Shown here: piece after piece, positions 1 through 8,884 of the stretch
Layout of the letters: every line of letters begins with the position of its first letter
Position numbering within the stretch: the stretch's first letter is position 1
NCBI RefSeq assembly: GCF_014197615.1
Contig: NZ_JACIFY010000002.1
Coordinates: 414,914-478,913, forward strand
Length of the DNA stretch: 64,000 bases
DNA from: Rhizobium esperanzae
GTDB lineage: Bacteria > Pseudomonadota > Alphaproteobacteria > Rhizobiales > Rhizobiaceae
Direction of reading: 5' to 3'
Program-made: the position numbers and the translations under genes
Notes under the pieces: model-generated
What the model saw: only the letters and a program-made list of their open reading frames with translations
Databases searched by the model: none
Told to the model about the DNA's origin: nothing

Positions 1-48
1 GAAGTGACCTCGAAAGACTGGAACATGCTGGAAAACCCGAATGGTTGA
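1..48 (+). CDS. 3' end of an unidentified gene (partial)
   Basis: Frame 1 is open from the left edge and ends in TGA at 46-48, giving a 15-residue tail (EVTSKDWNMLENPNG). This could be the end of a gene lying mostly outside the window, but 15 residues are too few to assign a family or even to be certain that the frame is coding. Confidence 0.3.
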   Translation, partial: EVTSKDWNMLENPNG

Positions 49-180
49 GACGAATCCGGTTAATGGGATGCCGGCCATGTTATCGAAATTTCAACCGATG
101 GGGAGAAAAAGCGACGAAACGAGTCGAAACCCCTTGGCCCCCTCAACATTTTGACAGAACTGTGACGCCAAAAGTTAATT

Positions 181-196
181 TGGCACGCTTTATGCA
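181..196 (+). promoter_or_regulatory. Sigma-54 (RpoN) -24/-12 promoter candidate
   Basis: The sequence TGGCACGCTTTATGCA matches the -24/-12 consensus TGGCACG-N4-TTGC(A/T) at every position except one T-to-A. The GG and GC doublets have the canonical 10-base gap. Transcription would start near 207, about 100 bases before the 57-aa gene at 306. No other gene start lies between them, so that small gene is the obvious target. Confidence 0.65.
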
Positions 197-305
197 TTAG
201 CCGCATGGCTCCCATGAGCGAAACCCTCTGCCTCCGCATTTCAGAATAGCTATATAGACGCCATCGAACGGTTCGCGATGAACCGGCAACAAAGGAATTT
301 TTGAA

Positions 306-479
306 ATGACCGCCTCTCTCTCGCGCTTCGCATATGGCAGCCCGGTGCAGGCTGGCGAACGCCAGACCGTACGTCACGTGATCGGCGCCCGCCGCCCGCA
401 GAATGAGGACAGCCTCAAGCTGCTCGGCGCCGGACAGCGCGCCGCACGCCACAAGGGCGTCCCCAGCTACGCGTTCTAA
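306..479 (+). CDS. Small conserved-looking protein of unknown function (57 aa)
   Basis: I do not recognise this gene. It runs from ATG at 306, nine bases after an AAGGA ribosome-binding site (292-296), to TAA at 477-479. The 57-residue product is basic and hydrophilic, with no membrane segment and no cysteine. It is rich in Arg, Ala and Gly, with a Q-x-x-R-A-A-R-H-K-G stretch near the C-terminus and the end V-P-S-Y-A-F. Codon use has the G/C-rich third positions expected of this genome. A sigma-54-type promoter lies upstream and a strong hairpin plus T-run terminator lies downstream at 594-625, so it looks like a monocistronic unit. Its size hides it from usual length cut-offs. Confidence 0.6.
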   Translation: MTASLSRFAYGSPVQAGERQTVRHVIGARRPQNEDSLKLLGAGQRAARHKGVPSYAF

Positions 480-593
480 GCCTGAAAGCCGGTCCGTTTC
501 CTCCCTCCCGGACCGGCCTATTGGAATGCAGTAGAGCCCGCTTGAGCCTCCTCCCCTTGAGCTCGCGGGCATTGACCGGATAGACCGGTCCAA

Positions 594-625
594 GGCGGTG
601 CCATCGGCGCCGCCTTTTTGTTTTT
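594..625 (+). terminator. Rho-independent terminator of the 57-aa gene unit
   Basis: A 9-bp stem (594-602 with 606-614, one G-U pair) closes a 3-base loop and is followed by TTTTTGTTTTT. A weaker 9-bp hairpin without a T-run lies just after the gene at 488-517. Confidence 0.8.
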
Positions 626-720
626 GGAAGTGTCGGAACGACTGAGGTCTGCTGCTCTCCCTCTTCTCCTGCTGGGGCGAAGAGGGAGCGAGCCGGACCA
701 TCAACCGACTCTCTCCTTCG

Positions 721-1599
721 TCAAGGCCGATCCAGATGGATCGTCACCCAGCCATTCCGCCAGATCGTCCTGACATGACGGAGCTTCGCGCCGCTATAGG
801 CGGCAATCACCTTCCAGCGCTGCGCGGCGAGAATGCCCGAAAGGATCACCGATCCGCCGGGTGCCAGATGCATCGCAAGCTTCGGCGCCATCTTAATCAG
901 CGGGCGGGCGAGAATATTGGCGATGATGAGATCGAAAGGACCGTGTTCGGAAAAGGCCGTCGAATGGAAACCCGGCGCGGTTCGAGTGACGATACCCGAG
1001 GCGATGCCGTTGCGGCGCACGTTTTCGGCGGCGACTTTGGTTGCGATCGGATCGATGTCGGTGGCAAGCACCGGAATGTTCTTAAGCTTACGCACCGCAA
1101 TCGCCAGCACACCGCTGCCGGTGCCGAGATCGAGCGCATTGCGGACCGGGCGTGAACGCACGACGGCGTCGATCACCTCGAGGCAGCCTGCCGTCGTTCC
1201 GTGATGGCCGGTGCCGAAGGCCTGGCCGGCATCGATCTCGATGGCGATATCACCGGGGCGGACTTTGTCGCGGTCATGCGAGCCATGCACCAGAAAGCGC
1301 CCTGCCCTGACGGGCTTCAGCCCCTCCAGCGATTTCACCACCCAGTCGACATCGGGAATGACTTCCCGCTGCAACCGGGCATCAGGAAAGGCGCTCTTGA
1401 GAGCGGCCTCGACGCGGGAGCGCACATCGGCCTCGTCCTCGGTCATCATATAGATCGAGGCTTCCCAAATATCTTTCTTCTCATCAATTTCGGTGGTGCC
1501 GATGGCAAAGTCTTCTTCGCCGAAGACTTCGCTCAGAAGGTCGAGAATCTCTTCGGCCTTGCTTTCGGTCGTCGTCACGTAAAGGCGGATTTCACTCAC
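721..1599 (-). CDS. prmA: Ribosomal protein L11 methyltransferase PrmA
   Basis: PrmA uses S-adenosylmethionine (SAM) to methylate the N-terminal amino group and lysine side chains of ribosomal protein L11 in the cytoplasm. The 292-aa product has the usual family length. Residues 1-100 form the substrate-recognition part. A GQAFGTGHHGTT stretch lies at 125-136, SAM motif I (ALDLGTGSG) at about 155-163, and the N6-methyltransferase-like DLIIANIL motif at 223-230. The next gene upstream on the same strand, a SCO1-type protein, is separated by about 70 bases. L11 methylation is usually dispensable. Confidence 0.95.
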   Translation of the reverse strand: MSEIRLYVTTTESKAEEILDLLSEVFGEEDFAIGTTEIDEKKDIWEASIYMMTEDEADVRSRVEAALKSAFPDARLQREVIPDVDWVVKSLEGLKPVRAGRFLVHGSHDRDKVRPGDIAIEIDAGQAFGTGHHGTTAGCLEVIDAVVRSRPVRNALDLGTGSGVLAIAVRKLKNIPVLATDIDPIATKVAAENVRRNGIASGIVTRTAPGFHSTAFSEHGPFDLIIANILARPLIKMAPKLAMHLAPGGSVILSGILAAQRWKVIAAYSGAKLRHVRTIWRNGWVTIHLDRP

Positions 1600-1667
1600 G
1601 ATAGGCGGTCTTTCCCGTTGCCGTTGCCCGCCACCGATCGAGCCAACGCCCTGTCATGCGCAAGCCG

Positions 1668-2270
1668 TCATCCCTTGTTGACGAGATTCTCCAGCTTCTT
1701 TACCGCCGTGTCCGGGTTTTCGCCATAGGCGATCGTTCCGGAAAACCGGCCGGCCGAATCGAGCAGAAACACCGAGGCGGTATGATCCATCGTATAATCC
1801 CCGTTCGGATCCTTCTCGTCGACCGGCACTTTCTTGGCGTAGACGCGGAACCCCTTGATCACCTCGGCGATCTTATCGGGCGGCCCGGAAATGCCGGTGA
1901 TGCGCTTGGAAACATTGGAGACATATTCGTTCATGATCTCGGGCGTGTCGCGCTCGGGATCGACGGTCACGAAATAGGCCTGCAGCTTGTCACCCTTGGG
2001 ATCGACCTTCTCCATCCAGCCGTTCAACTCGAAAAGCGTCGTCGGGCAGACTTCCGGGCAATGGGTGAAGCCGAAGAACAGTGCCGTCGGCTTGCCGCGC
2101 AGCGCCTCTTCGGTGATCGGCTGTCCGCTCTGGGAAACCAGGGTGAAGGGTACGCCGAAGGGCGGTTCCGCCACGACGTCCCCGGACTTAGTGGGGAAGA
2201 ACTCAATCGCGCCGAGAATGCCGGCAAGTATCAGGACACCGACCCAGACGGCGATGCGGAATGTCTTCAT
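1668..2270 (-). CDS. SCO1/SenC family copper chaperone
   Basis: SCO proteins deliver copper to the CuA site of cytochrome c oxidase, or act as thiol reductases in that assembly, on the periplasmic face of the membrane. From the chosen start (MKTFRIAV, 200 aa) there is one N-terminal transmembrane anchor (residues 5-25) followed by a thioredoxin-like domain. The copper ligands are visible: CPEVC (Cys71, Cys75) and a distal His163 in DHTASVF. The ATG at 2270 has a GAGG nine bases upstream; an ATG two codons earlier (2276) is only three bases from it. An open frame extends to 2351 but that part looks non-coding. No oxidase gene is adjacent, so the target is inferred from the family. Confidence 0.9.
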   Translation of the reverse strand: MKTFRIAVWVGVLILAGILGAIEFFPTKSGDVVAEPPFGVPFTLVSQSGQPITEEALRGKPTALFFGFTHCPEVCPTTLFELNGWMEKVDPKGDKLQAYFVTVDPERDTPEIMNEYVSNVSKRITGISGPPDKIAEVIKGFRVYAKKVPVDEKDPNGDYTMDHTASVFLLDSAGRFSGTIAYGENPDTAVKKLENLVNKG

Positions 2271-2351
2271 TGGCATGATCCTCGATCCAGGCGGGTATCT
2301 GCCGTCCGCCCCTTGCCTCGCGTGATTATAGTTCCGATCGCACGCGCGCAA

Positions 2352-2685
2352 TTCAAGAATATGTTTCCCAAGCTGTGATGAATCGTCTCGCCGCTAGAAA
2401 TTGCCAGGGCGACGAAATCCCTGAAGGAATCGGCACGGACCCAAAATGCCATGCGCTTCAATGGCTTGCCTTCAAAGCGCGTCGTATCGAACTTGCCTCG
2501 TGCGACAAGTTTTGGCGTTTTGTTTTCCTGCACGTCGTTGTCTTCCGCTGCGCATGTCCGGGCGACGGGCGTTCGAACGACGGGCAATCGCAAAATACAT
2601 ATCGTTAGGAAAGACTTAAGCCGTCACATCTATATTTGAAAGCCATCACTTCTGCCGCCGGGGACAACTGGGAAGAATTCTGATC
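2352..2685. other. Intergenic region with no supported gene
   Basis: This stretch separates the SCO1 gene (minus) from cheW (plus), so both promoters should lie here. Open frames exist on both strands (108 aa minus, 77 aa plus), but they overlap each other, one overlaps the SCO1 start, and neither resembles a protein family I know. No strong hairpin or recognisable operator is visible. Confidence 0.5.
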
Positions 2686-3156
2686 ATGAACAACAACAAT
2701 GCCATCAAGCAGTCGGGTGCTTATCTCGAAATCGTTTCGTTCCATCTGGGCGATCAGGAATTCTGCATCGACATCATGGCCATCCGCGAAATCCGCGGCT
2801 GGGCGCCGGTGACGCCGATGCCGCACACCCCGCCCTACGTGCTGGGCCTGATCAACCTGCGCGGCGCGGTCATCCCGGTCATCGACATGGCCTGCCGCCT
2901 CGGCATGAAAATGACCGAGCCCTCCGAGCGCTCGGCGATCATCGTCACCGACATCGCCGGCAAACTGGTCGGCCTGCTGGTCGAACAGGTTTCCGACATG
3001 ATGACCATCAAGAGCGAAGACCTGCAGCCGCCGCCGGAAATCATCCCGGAAGCCCAGCGCGCCTTCTGCCGCGGCATCGTCGCGCTGGAGAAGACCATGG
3101 TCTGCTTCCTGAACCTCGACACCGTCATCGCCGACGAACTGAATCAGGCGGCTTGA
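2686..3156 (+). CDS. CheW-like chemotaxis coupling protein
   Basis: CheW couples methyl-accepting receptors to the CheA kinase. The 156-aa product is a single CheW domain: the first strand region (residues 12-40, EIVSFHLGDQEFCIDI), the conserved VLGLINLRGAVIPVIDM core (about residues 48-66), and the PPPEI segment near residue 108. It stands alone, with no cheA or receptor gene nearby, so it probably serves a receptor array encoded elsewhere or replaces the main CheW in some signalling. A terminator follows at 3181-3205. The family is clear; its pathway is not. Confidence 0.92.
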   Translation: MNNNNAIKQSGAYLEIVSFHLGDQEFCIDIMAIREIRGWAPVTPMPHTPPYVLGLINLRGAVIPVIDMACRLGMKMTEPSERSAIIVTDIAGKLVGLLVEQVSDMMTIKSEDLQPPPEIIPEAQRAFCRGIVALEKTMVCFLNLDTVIADELNQAA

Positions 3157-3180
3157 TATTTTATCGCCAAAGAGATTGCG

Positions 3181-3205
3181 AAGGCCCGGCTCGTCCGGGC
3201 TTTTT
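3181..3205 (+). terminator. Rho-independent terminator after cheW
   Basis: Stem GCCCGG (3184-3189) pairs with CCGGGC (3195-3200), extended by A-T pairs, with a 5-base loop and a run of five T. Confidence 0.8.
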
Positions 3206-3258
3206 CGTTCGTACTGTGCGCGAGCGGGCATGGTTCAGACTTTGCAAAACCCCTCCCC

Positions 3259-3293
3259 AACCCCTCCCGCAAGGGACCCTTGCGGGAGGGGTT
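3259..3293. repeat. Perfect 17-bp inverted repeat with one-base loop
   Basis: Arms 3259-3275 and 3277-3293 are exact reverse complements around a single A. The site lies between the convergent genes cheW and creA. It could be a bidirectional terminator or a copy of a dispersed palindromic repeat of the kind common in rhizobial chromosomes. Confidence 0.7.
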
Positions 3294-3324
3294 TTGGGCG
3301 GTCTTTTACGATGAGAATCCCGCC

Positions 3325-3816
3325 CTACGGCTTCCCATTCTTCCAGGTCACATTCTGCCCATAGAGCGGTATCGTCGAGATCGACATCTTCGCCGAGCCG
3401 TCCGTCAGTTCCCTGGAATGGGCGAGGTAAATCAGCGTGTCGTTGGCCTTGTCGTAGATGCGGTTGACGACCAGCGTCTTCCAGATCAGCGACATGCCCT
3501 GGCGGAACACTTCGCTGCCATCTTTGGACAGGTCGATATTGCCGATCTCGATCGGCCCCGTCTGCCGGCAGGCGATGGAATTGTTGGAGGGATCTTCGAA
3601 CCAGTTGCCGTTCTTGAACCGATCGATCAAGCTGCGGTCGAAATAGGTGACGTGGCAGGTGACGCCCTTGACCTCGGGATCAGAGAGCGCCTCAACGATG
3701 ATGTCGTTGCCGATCCAGTCGACCCCGACCTTGCCGACCACTTCGGCCGAAACGGTGCCGGCGGAAAGGGCGGCGAAAGAAAAGGCAGCGAGGAAAAGAT
3801 TGCGCAGCTTGGACAT
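3325..3816 (-). CDS. creA: CreA family periplasmic protein
   Basis: CreA proteins are small exported proteins of unknown biochemical role. The 163-aa product begins with a signal peptide (MSKLRNLFLAAFSFAALSAG, predicted cleavage after TVSA at about residue 24). The family signatures are present: VEALSDPEVKGVTCHV, CRQTGPIEI, SLIWKTLVVNRIYD and YLAHS. The ATG at 3816 was chosen because it starts a proper signal peptide and has a GGGAG upstream; the longer open frame to 3870 adds an implausible leader. It is convergent with cheW and has no obvious operon partner. Confidence 0.88.
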   Translation of the reverse strand: MSKLRNLFLAAFSFAALSAGTVSAEVVGKVGVDWIGNDIIVEALSDPEVKGVTCHVTYFDRSLIDRFKNGNWFEDPSNNSIACRQTGPIEIGNIDLSKDGSEVFRQGMSLIWKTLVVNRIYDKANDTLIYLAHSRELTDGSAKMSISTIPLYGQNVTWKNGKP

Positions 3817-3894
3817 GGCGGCTCCCTGAATGATCCGCATTCTAGATAAGTGCGCGCCGATGCTTTGCAAGAAATGGCGCCCCGGCGGAAGCGA

Positions 3895-4524
3895 TCAGCC
3901 TTTCCGGCAGGTGCAGGGCTCGTAGGCCCTCGCCGTCAGCCGCCCGGGCTTCATGCCGATCAGCGCCGGTATGGCGTGGACGGCGTTGGCCTTGACCGCC
4001 TTCGCCATCTCGATCGCCGCGGCTGCGCAGACGGCGGCGTCTTCGGCGGCATTGTGGTGCACGAAACGCAGGCCGAGATGCTCGGCGATCAGGTTCAGCC
4101 GGTGCGAAAGGAAATGCGGCCAGATCCGCTGCGCCATCTTCAGGCTGCAGAGATAGGTCAGTTCCGGATAGGATTGCCGGTAGTGATCGAGGCTCGCCCG
4201 CCAGACGCTGAAATCGAAGGCGGCATTATGCGCGATCATCGTCGCGCCGCTGATATCCTCGTGGAACTCGTCCATCACCTCGGGAAATTCCGGCGCATCC
4301 TCGACATGCTCCGGCCGGATGCCGTGGATCGCAATGTTCATCCCGGAAAAGCGCATCTCCCGCGGCCGGATCAGCCGTTCCTCGACGCGCGTAACCCTGC
4401 CCTCCTCGATCCAGGCAAGCCCGACGGAACAGGCGCTGCCGCGCTGTTCATTGGCTGTCTCGAAATCGATGGCAATGGTCTTCAAGGGTAAAATCCGAAT
4501 CGTCTGCCCTACCGGAATAATCAT
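3895..4524 (-). CDS. DnaQ-like 3'-5' exonuclease
   Basis: This belongs to the DEDD exonuclease family, like the proofreading epsilon subunit of DNA polymerase III and RNase T. ExoI is AIDFETAN (first metal-binding Asp and Glu), ExoII is MIAHNAAFD, and ExoIII is HHNAAEDA, an H-x-A-x-x-D arrangement typical of the DEDDh type. There is no polymerase or clamp-binding domain. The start is uncertain: conserved sequence begins at KTIAIDFETAN, preceded by a possible TTG at 4485, while the ATG chosen at 4524 and open frame up to 4614 add residues without a visible ribosome-binding site. The C-terminus YEPCTCRKG might bind metal. Substrate unknown. Confidence 0.85.
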   Translation of the reverse strand: MIIPVGQTIRILPLKTIAIDFETANEQRGSACSVGLAWIEEGRVTRVEERLIRPREMRFSGMNIAIHGIRPEHVEDAPEFPEVMDEFHEDISGATMIAHNAAFDFSVWRASLDHYRQSYPELTYLCSLKMAQRIWPHFLSHRLNLIAEHLGLRFVHHNAAEDAAVCAAAAIEMAKAVKANAVHAIPALIGMKPGRLTARAYEPCTCRKG

Positions 4525-4684
4525 AGCCGCAGGCGAAGGCAAATTGCTGCCTGTTGACATCTGCACGCGGATGGGGAAACTTCTGCGCATGATCAACTCT
4601 GTGACATCAACCATGCATCATATCGCCACGACCCTTTCAGGGTACGCGGGAGCGATGGTGCGTCACTAGCCGTCCGATCATCCC

Positions 4685-4716
4685 CGAAAACCCTGCCGAG
4701 GCGAGCAGGGTTTTCG
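4685..4716. repeat. 12-bp perfect inverted repeat in a divergent intergenic region
   Basis: Arms 4685-4696 and 4705-4716 (CGAAAACCCTGC and its complement) enclose an 8-base loop. In RNA it forms a hairpin ending in a T-rich arm. It lies between the divergent exonuclease and acetyltransferase genes, so it may be a leader or attenuator hairpin rather than an end-of-gene terminator. Confidence 0.5.
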
Positions 4717-4800
4717 AAAAATCCGGCTCTCCTCCCTGAAACCCAAGGAGAGCATCCCAGGTCTGAAAACGAACAGAATGAACCCCGCGACCGAGCGCGC

Positions 4801-5295
4801 CTGCCGGACGACGTCGTCGTCCGCGCCGTCCGACTTTCCGATGCCGAGGAGATCACGGATCTCATAAATTTGCCGGGCTATCGGGCCGGTACCCTGCGAC
4901 CGCCCTTCACAAGTATCGATGCCGTGCGCAAGCGCATGGAATCCCCCTCGCCTAGCGCGCTCAACCTCGTCGTCGAACTCGACGGCAGGATCGTCGCCAA
5001 TGGTGGCATGAACCGCTTCGAAGGACGGCGTCAGCACGCCGCTAGCCTCGGTATGGGCGTACACGACGATTTCACCGGCCGCGGCCTCGGAACCTTCCTG
5101 ATGGCCGCCATGGTAGATGCCGCCGACGACTGGCTCGATATTAAACGTCTAGAACTGACCGTCTACACCGACAACGCAGTTGCTATTCGTCTCTATGAGA
5201 AGTTCGGTTTCGAGAAAGAAGGGCTTCTGCGCGCATTCGGCTACCGCGCCGGCGAATATGTAGACGCTTTTACCATGGCACGGCTGAGAGCTTAA
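4801..5295 (+). CDS. GNAT family N-acetyltransferase, start not resolved (possible frameshift)
   Basis: GNAT enzymes transfer an acetyl group from acetyl-CoA to an amine. The C-terminal two thirds are clear: the acetyl-CoA-binding motif A region with FTGRGLGTFLM (Q/R-x-x-G-x-G/A) and the RLYEKFGFEKEG motif B, ending FTMARLRA. Homology-like sequence begins upstream of any start codon, at VVVRAVRLSDAEEI. The frame is open from 4558 but has no ATG, GTG or TTG before TTG 4870, which would delete the first strand and helix. ATG 4778 would give MNPATERA but is in another frame, one base short of joining at 4801. The feature begins where the conserved frame can be traced (a CTG). Either a frameshift, a sequence error, or a non-standard start. 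Confidence 0.75.
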   Translation: MPDDVVVRAVRLSDAEEITDLINLPGYRAGTLRPPFTSIDAVRKRMESPSPSALNLVVELDGRIVANGGMNRFEGRRQHAASLGMGVHDDFTGRGLGTFLMAAMVDAADDWLDIKRLELTVYTDNAVAIRLYEKFGFEKEGLLRAFGYRAGEYVDAFTMARLRA

Positions 5296-5669
5296 GCGAC
5301 AGCCAAGCGATAAGGCTTGACGAGGCATTCGGCGGGAACGCCCCATGCCTCGTTGAGCTTGAAAATCATATCGACCGTCAAAGCACGCTTGCGGTGCAGG
5401 ATTTCCGAGGCGCGAGGGCGCGAACCCAGGACCTCGCCGAGGTCAGTTTGACTGCGGCCGGTCATCTCCATGAAGGCCTGCAGAAAATCAACCGGTTCCA
5501 GTTCGGCCGTGGGAAAATGCCGGTTTTCATAGGCTTCAATCAGATCGGAGAGCACGTCGAACCTGTCCGCATCCGCTGAGCCTTGCGGCGGCGGATTGTC
5601 GAAATATGGAGCGACTTCGCCAAGCGCCCATTCGAGATCGCCATCGCTTTTGATCGGCCGTATGTCCAT
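5292..5669 (-). CDS. higA: HigA-type antitoxin (HTH)
   Basis: The 125-aa protein has a C-terminal helix-turn-helix (GRSQTDLGEVLGSRPRASEILHRKRALT, residues about 71-98) of the HigA/XRE type, and an acidic N-terminal part that would bind the toxin. It normally neutralises the HigB mRNA interferase and represses the operon. Its ATG overlaps the TAA of the upstream toxin gene by one base (TAATG), the tight coupling expected of a toxin-antitoxin pair. Toxin-first order is the HigBA hallmark. The 3' end overlaps the end of the convergent acetyltransferase gene by four bases. Confidence 0.85.
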   Translation of the reverse strand: MDIRPIKSDGDLEWALGEVAPYFDNPPPQGSADADRFDVLSDLIEAYENRHFPTAELEPVDFLQAFMEMTGRSQTDLGEVLGSRPRASEILHRKRALTVDMIFKLNEAWGVPAECLVKPYRLAVA

Positions 5670-5965
5670 TACACTGTCTCCGGATCGACCCTGTCGTATT
5701 CGGCGTGCGTACCAACGAACTTGATCAATACGCGCCGGTAAGCATATGCAACATGCGCGATGAGGCGATACTTGTTGCCGCCGACATCGAAAATTATCCT
5801 GTTATCGCCAACGAAATCCACGTTGGCACCGAACATCCTTTTGATATCCGCCGGTCCCGTCCATTCCGCTTTGCTGACGACGCCATGCCAAACGCCAAGA
5901 GGCACCCTGGCTTGCGGGTGCAACTCCCAAAAGGCGCGCAATGTCGACTTGGCGATCACCTGCAT
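5669..5965 (-). CDS. higB: HigB-type mRNA interferase toxin
   Basis: HigB toxins are RelE-fold ribonucleases that cut translated mRNA on the ribosome. From MQVIAKSTL the product is 98 aa, typical of the family. The conserved pattern W-x-x-x-x-D-I-K-x-x-F, then NRIIFDVGGNKYRLIA, then VLIKFVGTHAEYDRV matches HigB. Start 5965 was preferred to ATG 5983 because it matches the family N-terminus and because 5983 falls inside the predicted operator. It is co-transcribed with the overlapping antitoxin gene. Confidence 0.85.
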   Translation of the reverse strand: MQVIAKSTLRAFWELHPQARVPLGVWHGVVSKAEWTGPADIKRMFGANVDFVGDNRIIFDVGGNKYRLIAHVAYAYRRVLIKFVGTHAEYDRVDPETV

Positions 5966-5976
5966 GGAAGAGAATA

Positions 5977-5991
5977 TTCCCATTTTGGGAA
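5977..5991 (-). promoter_or_regulatory. Candidate HigA operator (palindrome)
   Basis: TTCCCA-TTT-TGGGAA is a perfect 6-bp inverted repeat with a 3-base spacer, 11 bases upstream of the toxin start. Its size and position suit autorepression by the HTH antitoxin. The protein assignment is inferred from position. Confidence 0.55.
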
Positions 5992-6006
5992 CAAATCAAG
6001 CATGTA

Positions 6007-8169
<2,163 letters not shown>

Positions 8170-8274
8170 TCACTCCAGAGAATCTGGCCCAAGAAATCTG
8201 GATTGTTTTTAGAGCAAAATTGCTGGATGAAAAGAGTGCCGGCGCACCTCGCATCGGGAAGATTGGCTACCTGT

Positions 8275-8802
8275 CTACTCCCAATCCCGCGCATTGCGCA
8301 GCCGGATGCCGCTGACATGCAGCCCGGTACTCCAAAGCCCCTTCAACGGCCGGAGGCTGTCGACCACCCGAAGATCCACCTTGCGCGGCGCGAATTCCCG
8401 ATCGAGCCACGACATGGCAATCCGCTCCATCGGAATGACGCGTCTGCGGGACACCCACATGCCCGCATCTTCAAGGTCTTCGAAATCCTCGGCCGGCATT
8501 TCATAGCGATGGATCGTCTCCGCTTCGAGCCTTTCCAGCCAATGGCGCTCGATGAAAGCCGCTGCCCGCCAATCGCCGAGCCAGCGCCGCCGCTCCGTCT
8601 GCGGCGTCTCGGGTGTCGCCCATATCAGGATGCGCGGGCAGTCTCGCGGAAAGAGATACATGAAATCATGGTCGCCATCGATCGCCCAGACGAGCGGACC
8701 ATTCAGCCATTCCAAGCCCGCCTGTCGGACCGAGCGAATACGGACCGGGCGCGGCTCGAAGGCTGCGATATCGGGATCATCGCTGAAATGAAAAAGGCGC
8801 AT
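8275..8802 (-). CDS. Uncharacterised protein (DUF6886-like)
   Basis: The 175-aa soluble protein begins MRLFHFSDDPDIAAFEPRP, a 'house-like' N-terminus that I associate with the uncharacterised DUF6886 type, although I could not check this. It has many Trp residues (LVWAIDG, RRRWLGDW, RHWLERL) and no transmembrane segment. No catalytic motif is recognisable. It lies between ligA and recN on the same strand with gaps of about 110 and 80 bases. Function unknown. Confidence 0.75.
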   Translation of the reverse strand: MRLFHFSDDPDIAAFEPRPVRIRSVRQAGLEWLNGPLVWAIDGDHDFMYLFPRDCPRILIWATPETPQTERRRWLGDWRAAAFIERHWLERLEAETIHRYEMPAEDFEDLEDAGMWVSRRRVIPMERIAMSWLDREFAPRKVDLRVVDSLRPLKGLWSTGLHVSGIRLRNARDWE

Positions 8803-8884
8803 GGCAACGGATCGCCGCTGATCGGAATGATGCGCATAGCGCGAAGCGCAATGTTTGTCGTCGCTTTGCGGACGGTCGGGGCAT

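Noticed and set aside
60..704. 214-aa minus-strand open frame
   Set aside because: It runs through the sigma-54 promoter, the 57-aa gene on the other strand and the terminator hairpin, and is very Ser/Arg-rich; not a plausible gene.
2267..2593. 108-aa minus-strand open frame upstream of the SCO1 gene
   Set aside because: It overlaps the SCO1 start, has no recognisable family or clear ribosome-binding site, and its third-position bias is weak.
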